From Aeromonas eucrenophila (lineage in GTDB: Bacteria; Pseudomonadota; Gammaproteobacteria; Enterobacterales; Aeromonadaceae), in assembly GCF_000819865.1 (NCBI RefSeq), contig NZ_CDDF01000005.1, positions 188,520 through 252,519 of the forward strand: DNA of 64,000 nt. Reading direction: 5' to 3'. The notes beneath the pieces were generated by a model that worked only from the letters and a program-made list of their open reading frames with translations, ran no database searches and was not told the origin of the DNA. Positions 56,481-64,000 of this stretch are shown one piece after another. Position 1 is the first letter of the stretch; every line of letters begins with the position of its first letter. A program made the translations under genes and the position numbers.

Positions 56481-58349
56481 TCATAGCTCGAGCTGCACCC
56501 CCAGCTCCACCACTCTGTTGGTCGGGATCTGGAAGAAGTCGGTGGCCCGCAGGGAGTTGCGGTTCATCCAGATGAACAGCTTCTCACGCCAGCGCGGCAT
56601 ACCCGGTATGTCCGTGCTGATGAGGTACTCGTAGGAGAGGAAGAAGGAGGTGGTATTGAGCCTCACCTTCAACTCCTGTTGGGCGCAGGCCTGGAAGATC
56701 TCCTCCATGGATGGGGTCTCCTGGTAGCCGAAATGGGCCACCACCTGCCAGAAGCCTTCCCCGATCTGCAGCAGTTCCAGCCGCTCCTCCCCGGTCAGCC
56801 AGGGCTCATCTTTGACCTTGATGGTCAGGAAGATGACCCGCTCGTGTATCACCTTGTTGTGCTTGAGGTTGTGAAGGAGCGCATTGGGGACGACCTTGAT
56901 GGACTTGGACAGGAACACGGCTGTGCCCGGCACCCGCAGCGGCGGGCGGATCTGGATATTGTCGACGAAGCCCTGCAAGGATAGGGCCTGGCTCTCGAGC
57001 TTCTCGAGCACCAGCTCGCGACCACGCTTCCAGGTGGTCATCACTACGATGATCAGCAGGGCAAACAGCACGGGCAGCCAGCCGCCCGCGAAGAACTTGG
57101 TGGTGTTGGCGCTGAAGAAGGCCAGATCCATTGCCAGCAGCGGCGTGCCCACCAGCGCGATCAACCAGAGCGGCTGTTTCCAGCGGTGGAAGGCGACCAC
57201 CATCAGCAGCAGCGTGGTGATCACCATGGTGCCGGTCACGGCGATGCCGTAGGCGGCCGCCAGGTTGCTCGAGCTCTTGAACCAGAAGATCACCAGCACT
57301 ATGCCGCCGAGCAGCAGCCAGTTGACCAGTGGCAGATAGATCTGCCCCTTCTCGTGCTCCGAGGTGTGGCGGATCTCCTGGCGCGGCAGAAATCCGAGCA
57401 AGATGGCCTGACGCACCACTGAATAGGTGCCGGAGATGACCGCCTGAGACGCGATCACGGTCGCCATGGTGGCCAGCACGATCAGCGGCAGTGTCATCCA
57501 GCCGGGGGCCAGCAGGTAGAAGGGGTTCTCGATGGCTTCGGGGTGGCGCAGCAGCAAGGCCCCCTGGCCGAAGTAGTTGAGCAGCAGCGCCGGCATCACC
57601 CAGCTATTCCACGCCAGCTGGATCGGGCCCCGTCCGAAGTGTCCCATGTCGGCATAGAGCGCCTCGGCGCCAGTCACGCACAGCACCACGGCGCCCAGCA
57701 CCACGAAGGCCGTTCCCGGTCTCGCCAGCAGGAAGTCCAGGGCGTAGAGCGGGTTGACGGCTGCCAGGATGGCGGGGGTCTTGGCGATTTCGAGCACGCC
57801 GAGCAGTGCCAGGGTGGTGAACCAGATCAGCATGATGGGCCCGAACCAGCGCCCGATCCCGGCGGTGCCGTAATGCTGGACGCCGAACAGCACCACCAGC
57901 ACGACCAGGGCAATGGGGAGCACGAAAGGCGCGAGATCCGGGGCCATGATCTCCAGTCCCTCGACGGCGGAGAGCACGGAGATCGCGGGGGTGATCACCG
58001 CATCCCCGACGAACAGCCCCACCCCGGCCAGCCCCAGCAGCATCACCAGGGTGCGGGCGCGGGGGGAGAGACGCCGGGCGGCGAGGGAGGCCAGGGTCAG
58101 TATGCCCCCCTCACCCTTGTTGTCGGCCTTCAGCACCAGCACCACATATTTGAGCGACACGACGAGCATCAGGGTCCAGAAGAAGAGGGAGACGATGGCA
58201 AAGATCTCCTCTTTACCCGGCTGTAGTCCCATATTCCCGGCAAAGCTCTGCTTCAAGGCATAAAGCGGACTGGTGCCTATGTCACCGTAGACGACCCCCA
58301 AGGCCGCCAGGGTGATCGCCATGCGGCCTTGCCCTGCTTCGTTGCTCAT
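56481..58349 (-). CDS. kup: Potassium uptake protein Kup
   Basis: The 622-residue protein has exactly the E. coli Kup length and conserved start (AALGVVYGDIGTSPLYALKQSF near residue 14). About 12 membrane helices occupy residues ~10-430 and a soluble C-terminal tail follows. It imports K+ with H+, chiefly at low pH. The ATG at 58349 follows a GGGA element; an in-frame TTG at 58367 is not needed. It is divergent from the SPOR gene and has no partner. Confidence 0.96.
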   Translation of the reverse strand: MSNEAGQGRMAITLAALGVVYGDIGTSPLYALKQSFAGNMGLQPGKEEIFAIVSLFFWTLMLVVSLKYVVLVLKADNKGEGGILTLASLAARRLSPRARTLVMLLGLAGVGLFVGDAVITPAISVLSAVEGLEIMAPDLAPFVLPIALVVLVVLFGVQHYGTAGIGRWFGPIMLIWFTTLALLGVLEIAKTPAILAAVNPLYALDFLLARPGTAFVVLGAVVLCVTGAEALYADMGHFGRGPIQLAWNSWVMPALLLNYFGQGALLLRHPEAIENPFYLLAPGWMTLPLIVLATMATVIASQAVISGTYSVVRQAILLGFLPRQEIRHTSEHEKGQIYLPLVNWLLLGGIVLVIFWFKSSSNLAAAYGIAVTGTMVITTLLLMVVAFHRWKQPLWLIALVGTPLLAMDLAFFSANTTKFFAGGWLPVLFALLIIVVMTTWKRGRELVLEKLESQALSLQGFVDNIQIRPPLRVPGTAVFLSKSIKVVPNALLHNLKHNKVIHERVIFLTIKVKDEPWLTGEERLELLQIGEGFWQVVAHFGYQETPSMEEIFQACAQQELKVRLNTTSFFLSYEYLISTDIPGMPRWREKLFIWMNRNSLRATDFFQIPTNRVVELGVQLEL

Positions 58350-58908
58350 CGTGAAATCCCATGTCAATTCATTATGTTAACCATAGTATGGCTGGCTATT
58401 GCGAAAGTGAAATGGTGACTGTCGGCGGGCTGATCGGGTGGGGTCTTCTGCCGTCTGCCCGTTTCACCGACGGCCATGGGCTCTCGTTGCTCCTTCGGAG
58501 TGGCGAGCCCGTTTCTCCTCTGTGCACGGCTCGCCGCAGAGGCGCCAGCCGCGGATCCAGGCCAGTTTTGCACGAAATGCCGGCTGGAGACGGCCAGATC
58601 CCGGTGGATAGCCGGTGAATTCAGGCCGAGTTCAGCCCTACCCCGGTATCGTTTTCCGGCGTTTTATGCGGTGTAACGAACAACAGGCAGAGATGGCTGC
58701 TGGTACAGTTGTCCAGATTGCTCCTTCGTCCTGCATCGATGCGCGAAACGACGGCGTCTGGGCCAGCTCAAGGCGCTGCCTGACCGGGTCGCGTTCACCA
58801 AGGATGTGATCTCCTGCCCATGATCCACTGGCTTTGATACAGGCCGGTGATCTCTTTTCGTGGCCTCAGTGGCCCTCTAATCCTGCTCATGACGTCCTGG
58901 AGGACATG
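58350..58908. other. Divergent interval between kup and the SPOR gene
   Basis: About 560 bp with no supported gene. Several short frames exist but lack RBS and family features. It should contain both promoters. Confidence 0.45.
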
Positions 58909-59745
58909 ATGACCGAATCTCATCTGCGCAAGTGCAATCCCCATTCTCTCATTCGCCAGATAGTGCTCGGTCTGGTCGCCGGCATCCTGTGCTTCCTGGT
59001 GCTGAGTTATTCAGACTCTTCTGCCCGAAAGGACGAGCCCGAGGTGGGGGAGGCCGCTCCTGCGCCGGCGGATGCCAGCCAGCCTGCAGCCGGTCCGGAT
59101 GAGATCAGTGGCGCCGTAGCGACCCTGATCCCGCCGGCTGAGACCGGGTTACCCCTGCCTTCTGCTCCCGAGTCTATCGAAGGACAGGCCGAGGGGGCGG
59201 CCGGCGAGCTGACCCCCATGCTGGATGTGCCGGTCAGCGGCGCCTTGCCGATCGCGGCCGAAGAAGTCGTCGCGCCCGAGCCGCCAATGCCTGCCGCCCC
59301 CGCGGCGCCCCTGGTGGTGGCCGAGCCTGCCGCGGTCCCCGAGCCCGTGTCCACGCCTGCCCCGGAGCCGGTGTCCAAGCCGGCAGCGAAATCGGTGTCC
59401 AAACCGGCCCCGGCCCCCGCGCCGCAAGGCAAGGCGTCCGGCAAGGTCAGCCTGACGCCCGCCAGCGTCCTGCAACAGAAGAACATCAACCACCTCAGCA
59501 TCCAGTTGATGGGGGCGAGCAGCCTGGATGCCGTAGCGCAGTTTGTGCGCGCCAATCGGCTCGCCGACCAGGTGTGGATCTATCAAACCAACTTCCATGG
59601 CAGCCCCTGGTACGTGGTGCTGAAAGGGGATTATGCCGATCTGAGCCAGGCGCAGGCGGCCATTCGCCAGTTGTCGCCGGCCCTGCAGAAGGCGGATCCC
59701 TGGCCCAAATCCTTTGCCCAGGTGAATAGAGAATTGATGCCATAA
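58909..59745 (+). CDS. SPOR-domain inner-membrane protein
   Basis: The 278-residue protein has a short N-terminal cytoplasmic part, one membrane helix (~15-35, QIVLGLVAGILCFLVLSY), a long low-complexity Pro/Ala/Glu linker (~40-185) and a C-terminal SPOR domain (~200-270; HLSIQLMGASSLDAVAQFVR and WYVVLKGDYADLSQAQAAI). SPOR domains bind denuded septal peptidoglycan; the layout is like DamX, without its longer cytoplasmic region. It may act at the division site. GGAGG lies 5 nt before the ATG at 58909; the ATG at 58906 is too close. Confidence 0.85.
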   Translation: MTESHLRKCNPHSLIRQIVLGLVAGILCFLVLSYSDSSARKDEPEVGEAAPAPADASQPAAGPDEISGAVATLIPPAETGLPLPSAPESIEGQAEGAAGELTPMLDVPVSGALPIAAEEVVAPEPPMPAAPAAPLVVAEPAAVPEPVSTPAPEPVSKPAAKSVSKPAPAPAPQGKASGKVSLTPASVLQQKNINHLSIQLMGASSLDAVAQFVRANRLADQVWIYQTNFHGSPWYVVLKGDYADLSQAQAAIRQLSPALQKADPWPKSFAQVNRELMP

Positions 59746-60049
59746 GCCAAGTGATAGGGGATAGGCCTGGGTGAACAGGCCTATCCCCATGGGCGTTGGG
59801 TTGCCGGCGCCCTTGTGGGATAGGGTAAGGGTCGGCTGGCATGAGGTGGGCTGTATGCCCTCGTTCGGGATCTGGCTGGCCGCTTGCTGAGTCGCATTGC
59901 AGGAGCAGCCCCTTCGCCCTCATGGCACAACTTCTAAAACAGCACACCCGCGTCATTCGCGGGTGTGCTGTTTTTGGCATGCCATCTGCTCGATGTCTCA
60001 GGCTCATTCCGTCAAGGGGAGACAGGCCGCCCGAGATCGCGCCGGATCA
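59746..60049. other. Intergenic interval with two hairpins
   Basis: No gene. A perfect 12-bp stem (GGGGATAGGCCT with its complement) lies at 59757-59788 just past the SPOR gene and may terminate it without a T-run. A second, strong terminator follows at 59936-59975. Confidence 0.6.
59936..59975. terminator. Bidirectional terminator before the hybrid kinase stop
   Basis: CAGCACACCCGCG pairs with CGCGGGTGTGCTG, with AAAAC before and TTTTT after. It can end the SPOR transcript and the minus-strand kinase transcript. Confidence 0.88.
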
Positions 60050-63000
60050 TCAGCCCTTGCGGTTGGCGAGCTGGCGCAGCAGCTGGGTGCTCTGGTGCAG
60101 GCTCTGCTGCTGGGCCTCGCTCAGGGGGCACTGCTTGAGCACGTATTCGGCGCTGGCCACCACCGTCTTCCAGCGCGGTGCCTTGGGCAGGGTGTCCAGG
60201 CTCAGGTACTTGTCGAGGGTGCGGGTCTGGGGGCTGGATCTGTCCATGTAGACGCGCCACAGCTTGCTCTTCTCCGCCAGCACTATCTTGCCCTTGCCGG
60301 TACTCTGCTGCCAGGCATCCAGGGTGAGGTGCATGGTGTCCACCAGGGCCCGGCGCAGCGGTTCGTCATCCTGCTGACGGATGAGGTTGTCGGCAAGGGA
60401 GCGGAATTCGCCTCCCAACCGGCTGAGTTCGCCCAGCAGCTGGCCATCCTCGATGATGGCCTGACGGGACAGGCTCTTGAGGGCGTTCTCCAGCGCCATC
60501 ACTCTGTTGTCATCCTGGCGGGATTCGGTGCTGAGGGTGAGGGCGAAGGCGCTCTGGCCGCCGAGCGTGATGGGCAGGGCGCGGGCGTTGAGCGCGTCCC
60601 GCTGACCCGCCACCAGGAAGGCGAGATCCTGCTCGGGGTTCTCCGCCATGTCCGGCCATTGGCTGGCCAGCGGCGCCGCCAGCCACTCGTCCAGCGGCAG
60701 CCCCTCCATGGCTTCCGGCTCCTGTCCCAGCAAGCGCGCCAGCACCCGGGAGGCAAACAGCACTGTGCCCTGCTGGTCGATGAAGACCATGGGATCGGCC
60801 CCTTCCCCGAGCAGGGTCAGCAGCCGCTCCTGATCCTGATGCAGTTGCCCTTGCAGGCGCAGGCGATGCTCTATCTCCTGCTTGAGCAAGCGGTTCTCCA
60901 CCAGAGAGGCGCGACCGGCGCTCGCCTCCAGCAGGGCCTTGACCCGGGCGAACAGTTCCTCCTTGCAGAACGGCTTGACCAGATAGTCGTTGGCTCCGGC
61001 GTTGAAGCCTTCCTCTATGTCCTTTGGCTGGTTGAGGGCGGTGAGCAGCAGCACCGGCAGTTGATCCTTGGGGTGTTGCTCGCGCAGGCGGCGACAGACA
61101 TCGAAGCCGGACAGGGTCGGCATCATCACGTCCAGCAAGATGAGGGATACCGGCTCCTGGGCCAGCTTGGCGAGGGCGTCGTGACCATCGCTGCTCGGCA
61201 GGATGCGGTAGCCACAGGGCTGCAGCAGGTGGCGCAGTATGTGCAAGTTGATGGGCTCGTCATCCACCACCAGGATCAGGGGCGCATCGGCCGGCGGGAC
61301 GGGCAGATCGTCGCTCTCCCAATCCGGCAGGATCAGCGGCTGCTGGCGCACCAGCTGGTGCTCAATCTGGCGGCTGTCCAGGGTCAGTCCGCCGGCCTTG
61401 CCACTGGCCAGCGGCAGGGTGAAAGCGAAGGTGGAGCCGACGCTGGGCTCGCTCTCCACATAGAGCTCGCCCCCCATCAGGTGCACCAGCTGGCGAGTGA
61501 TGGAGAGGCCGAGGCCGGCTCCTTGTTTGCTCACTTCGGGGCTCATCTGCACCAGCGGCTCGAAGATGTGCTCAAGGTGCTCTTTGGGAATGCCGATGCC
61601 GGTGTCGGTCACCCGGATACGCAGGAACTGTCCCTCCACCTGGGCGCTCAGCACCACCTTGCCTTGCGGCGTGTATTTGATGGCGTTGCCCACCAGGTTG
61701 TAGAGCACCTGTTCCAGGCGCTGCTCATCGGCCAGCACCGGCGGCAGCTCGAGCGGGCTGATGTCCACCAGGCTGAGGGGCTTGGCCTGCACCAGGTGCT
61801 GGCAGAGATCCAGCACCAGCCGGATGACCCCCTTGGAGGCGACGGGCTGGGGATGGATCTCCAGCTGGCCGTAGCGCATCTGGTGGTAATCGAGCAGATC
61901 GTCCACCAGTCGCGCCAGACCGTCGGCACTCTTGATGATGAGGCCGAGCTGCTTCTGCTGGCCCTCGGTCAGGTCCTGCTGGCTGGCGAGCATGGACTCC
62001 GCCATCCCCTTGATGCCGTGAATGGGGGTGCGCAGCTCGTGGGAGGTGTTGGCGAGCAGTTCATCCTTGAGCTTGTCCGCCTGTTGCAGGCTGAGGTTCT
62101 GCTTGTGGGTCAGCTTGACCTGCTGTTGCAGCTCCTGGGTCTGGCGCTCGATCAGCTCTATCTTGTCCTTCACCGAGCGCTGCATGTGGCGAAACGCCTG
62201 GGCCAGCCGGTCGATGTCGTCATCGGTACGGGGGATCTCGATCGGGTGATCCAGGGCGCCGTCGGCCACCTGCTCGGCCGCGGCGGTGAGGGAGCGCAGG
62301 GGGGCCGTGATGGAGTGGGAGAGCCAGCGGGAGAACAGGGTCAGCAGCAGCAAGGATCCGGCCCCCAGCAGGATCACCAGGGTCTCCAGCTGACGGATGG
62401 GGGCATAGGCCTCGCTGGTGGAGATCTCGGCGATGAAGGCCCACTCGGTATCGAACACCTTGACCTGGGTATAGGCGGCCAGCACCTCGTCGTCGTGATA
62501 GGAGAGGAAGGGGCCGACCCCTTGCTCCCCAGACAGGGCCTTGATGACCAGCGGGGTCTGCAGCGGCCGGAAGTTGGGGCTGAAGCTGTTCTCCACGCTG
62601 AATTCCGGCGCCAGCCAGGCGTCGGCCCGCATCCGCTTGTCCGGGCCGATGAGGATGGTCTCGCCGGTCTCGCCGAGCCCCTCCCGCTCCGCCATGATCT
62701 GGTTGAGCTTGTCCGGCAGCAGCTCGAAGATCACCACGCCGCGCACGTCGTCATATTGCATCACGGGGGCGGCCAGGTAGGCGACCACCTGACCGGTCAA
62801 CTCATTGCGACCAAAGTCGGTGAACTCGAAGATCTGTCTGGGCTTCTGGCCCCCGTCGAGGCGGCGTTTGACCTTGGCAAAGGTGTTGCCAAGCCCGCTT
62901 GCCTGATAGGGGCCCGAGAGCAGGTTGGTGGCGAAATTGGGGTGCTTGGTGACCGAATAGACCACATCACCATTGAGATCCACCAGGAAGATGTCGCTGT

Positions 63001-63487
63001 AGTTGCTCTTGCGCACCATGTCGGCATAGCCGCGGTGGAAGCGCTGGTGGACCCGGCCATACATCTCGTCCGCCAGGATCAGGGCGCTGATGGAGGGTTC
63101 GATGACCAGCTTGCTGTCGGGTTGCTGCAACTTGTCCCAGGAGCCCGGCACATAGCGGGATTGGGCACGGGCACGGGCGCCCTGGGGCGTGGTGCCCAGC
63201 TTCTCGAAGGCGCCGGTGAAGCCGTAGAAGCGGCCTATGCTGTCGCCGGCGAAGTCTTGCTGGGAGAAATTGGTGATCTGCTCTTTGAGGTTGCCGAAGT
63301 AATCTTCCAGCTGGCTCTTCTTGATGTTGCGTACCGACACCAGATGATTGGAGGTCTGGGTGGTGAGGTCCTTGCCGTGGCTATAGAGGAAAAACAGGGT
63401 CACGACCAGGAAGGGCACCAGGCCTAACATAAAAAACGCCAGCATCAGCTGCGGTCTGAGCCCACGTGGCCTGAAGATCCATTTCAT
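60050..63487 (-). CDS. Hybrid sensor histidine kinase with Cache, HAMP, receiver and C-terminal domains
   Basis: The 1145-residue protein has TM1 (~14-34), a large periplasmic double-Cache-like sensor (~37-360), TM2 (~366-387), HAMP (~388-440), a coiled coil, HisKA with H483 (NTSHELRTPIHG), HATPase_c (~585-695; N601, DTGIGIP, GAGLGLSI) and a receiver domain with phospho-acceptor D786 (LLDVMMP) and K838. A PAS-like region (~890-990) follows. The last ~110 residues (LWRVYMDR and RTLDKYLSLDTLP) form an unrecognised domain, possibly winged-helix. There is no Hpt domain and no cognate regulator beside it. The ATG is preceded by AAATCACAAA, a weak RBS. Confidence 0.92.
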   Translation of the reverse strand: MKWIFRPRGLRPQLMLAFFMLGLVPFLVVTLFFLYSHGKDLTTQTSNHLVSVRNIKKSQLEDYFGNLKEQITNFSQQDFAGDSIGRFYGFTGAFEKLGTTPQGARARAQSRYVPGSWDKLQQPDSKLVIEPSISALILADEMYGRVHQRFHRGYADMVRKSNYSDIFLVDLNGDVVYSVTKHPNFATNLLSGPYQASGLGNTFAKVKRRLDGGQKPRQIFEFTDFGRNELTGQVVAYLAAPVMQYDDVRGVVIFELLPDKLNQIMAEREGLGETGETILIGPDKRMRADAWLAPEFSVENSFSPNFRPLQTPLVIKALSGEQGVGPFLSYHDDEVLAAYTQVKVFDTEWAFIAEISTSEAYAPIRQLETLVILLGAGSLLLLTLFSRWLSHSITAPLRSLTAAAEQVADGALDHPIEIPRTDDDIDRLAQAFRHMQRSVKDKIELIERQTQELQQQVKLTHKQNLSLQQADKLKDELLANTSHELRTPIHGIKGMAESMLASQQDLTEGQQKQLGLIIKSADGLARLVDDLLDYHQMRYGQLEIHPQPVASKGVIRLVLDLCQHLVQAKPLSLVDISPLELPPVLADEQRLEQVLYNLVGNAIKYTPQGKVVLSAQVEGQFLRIRVTDTGIGIPKEHLEHIFEPLVQMSPEVSKQGAGLGLSITRQLVHLMGGELYVESEPSVGSTFAFTLPLASGKAGGLTLDSRQIEHQLVRQQPLILPDWESDDLPVPPADAPLILVVDDEPINLHILRHLLQPCGYRILPSSDGHDALAKLAQEPVSLILLDVMMPTLSGFDVCRRLREQHPKDQLPVLLLTALNQPKDIEEGFNAGANDYLVKPFCKEELFARVKALLEASAGRASLVENRLLKQEIEHRLRLQGQLHQDQERLLTLLGEGADPMVFIDQQGTVLFASRVLARLLGQEPEAMEGLPLDEWLAAPLASQWPDMAENPEQDLAFLVAGQRDALNARALPITLGGQSAFALTLSTESRQDDNRVMALENALKSLSRQAIIEDGQLLGELSRLGGEFRSLADNLIRQQDDEPLRRALVDTMHLTLDAWQQSTGKGKIVLAEKSKLWRVYMDRSSPQTRTLDKYLSLDTLPKAPRWKTVVASAEYVLKQCPLSEAQQQSLHQSTQLLRQLANRKG

Positions 63488-63670
63488 TTTGTGATTTTCA
63501 ATTGAGAATCCAGTTACTAAGCAGGGTGAGTTTCTGACTAAAGACTAACTATTTCAATGACTTTATCTTGAATTCGTTCGGCGGGTCACAAGGATTGGAG
63601 GGATTTTCGACCAAGGCGTTTAAAGCCTGAGCAAACAACCGGGAAAAGCGCTGAAAGTCATAAAAAAGGG

Positions 63671-63698
63671 TTGTGCCCGTGCTCGGGGTACGTATAAT
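63671..63698 (+). promoter_or_regulatory. tRNA operon promoter with stringent-type discriminator
   Basis: TTGTGC (63671-63676), 16 bp and TATAAT (63693-63698) are followed by the GC-rich GCGCC discriminator typical of stable-RNA promoters. It lies 37 bp upstream of tRNA-Gly. Confidence 0.75.
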
Positions 63699-63735
63699 GC
63701 GCCTCGTTGTCGGGTAACTGACATCAGGCAGTCAG

Positions 63736-63811
<76 letters not shown>

Positions 63812-63868
63812 ATATCTCATGACACCAAGCATGAGCATCACTCTCAAGACCCTTGGTCTTGTCAGCAT

Positions 63869-63942
63869 GGCGCGTTAGCAAAGCGGTTATGCAGCGGATT
63901 GCAAATCCGTTTAGTCCGGTTCGACTCCGGAACGTGCCTCCA
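63869..63942 (+). tRNA. tRNA-Cys (anticodon GCA)
   Basis: Acceptor GGCGCGT/ACGTGCC (one G-U pair), anticodon loop TTGCAAA (GCA), T-loop GTTCGACTC and encoded CCA. It is 57 bp after tRNA-Gly and probably in the same transcript, as in many gammaproteobacteria where tRNA-Leu follows; the window ends before that can be judged. Confidence 0.97.
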
Positions 63943-64000
63943 TCTTCTTGTAGTTCCCAGCAGTTCGATTCCATATCCTATTCTCTGCGTTCTCTGCGTT

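Noticed and set aside
59897..63427. A 1176-codon open frame on the plus strand opposite the hybrid kinase
   Set aside because: It is a shadow of the kinase gene caused by GC-rich third positions. Its translation is rich in Gln, His, Gly and Arg with no domain, and it crosses the strong terminator-free coding region of a clear kinase.

Overview
The window looks like chromosomal DNA of an Aeromonas species or a close gammaproteobacterial relative. The reasons are high GC with strong third-position GC bias, many enterobacterial-type orthologues (maeA, purU, ribB, kup, clsA, xanP, rlmF, ygiQ, cnoX, lpp, aqpZ, ruvC), tandem ompA genes, and secreted hydrolases typical of the genus (a periplasmic/extracellular alpha-amylase and a LasA-type M23 protease). 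No rRNA, prophage, CRISPR array, transposase gene or replication origin was seen. Genus assignment is inference from gene content.

Layout. 0.1-6 kb: an ornithine/lysine decarboxylase-type enzyme, a tandem glycine riboswitch controlling an AGCS symporter, a lipoate-ligase-family protein, and xanP with a PurR-like box. 6-14 kb: a GGDEF cyclase, an unusual chemoreceptor, YciN, a MATE pump divergent from an AraC regulator, and maeA. 13.8-17.6 kb: three tandem ompA paralogues. 17.9-24 kb: an unknown protein, a small HTH protein, an NSS transporter, RssA and a second GGDEF cyclase. 23.3-28 kb: an RND pump operon with a small membrane protein. 28.2-30.6 kb: ygiQ. 30.7-34.7 kb: an uncharacterised three-gene envelope operon (OmpA-domain lipoprotein, five-helix membrane protein, secreted VWA-like protein) with an AT-rich upstream region. 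35-38.4 kb: a short leader ORF plus small membrane protein, an oxidoreductase, stand-alone ruvC and aqpZ. 38.4-42.3 kb: a lytic transglycosylase with two decaying 3'-end copies, amylase and LasA-like protease. 42.8-53.8 kb: GNAT, YceB-like, clsA, YdgA-like, purU, FMN riboswitch-ribB, lpp, phosphopantetheinyl transferase-cnoX, NlpC/P60 lipoprotein, rlmF and a MaoC hydratase. 53.9-63.9 kb: a DUF481 protein with an L,D-transpeptidase, tRNA-Ser, kup, a SPOR protein, a large hybrid histidine kinase, and tRNA-Gly/tRNA-Cys.

The window is rich in genes acting at the cell envelope and peptidoglycan: three OmpA porins and an OmpA-domain lipoprotein (peptidoglycan binding), Lpp and an L,D-transpeptidase (covalent tethering), a lytic transglycosylase and an NlpC/P60 lipoprotein (peptidoglycan turnover), and a SPOR protein. 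Two riboswitches (glycine, FMN), a PurR-like box and a perfect CRP palindrome are the clearest regulatory sites.

The most noteworthy observations are the three-gene envelope operon, a ~143-bp MITE-like element present twice in opposite orientations (once between the glycine aptamers and a start codon hidden in a hairpin), degenerate tandem remnants of a transglycosylase gene, and a decayed duplicate of the ruvC 5' end. All functional statements rest on reading the sequence and recalled family features; no database search was run.
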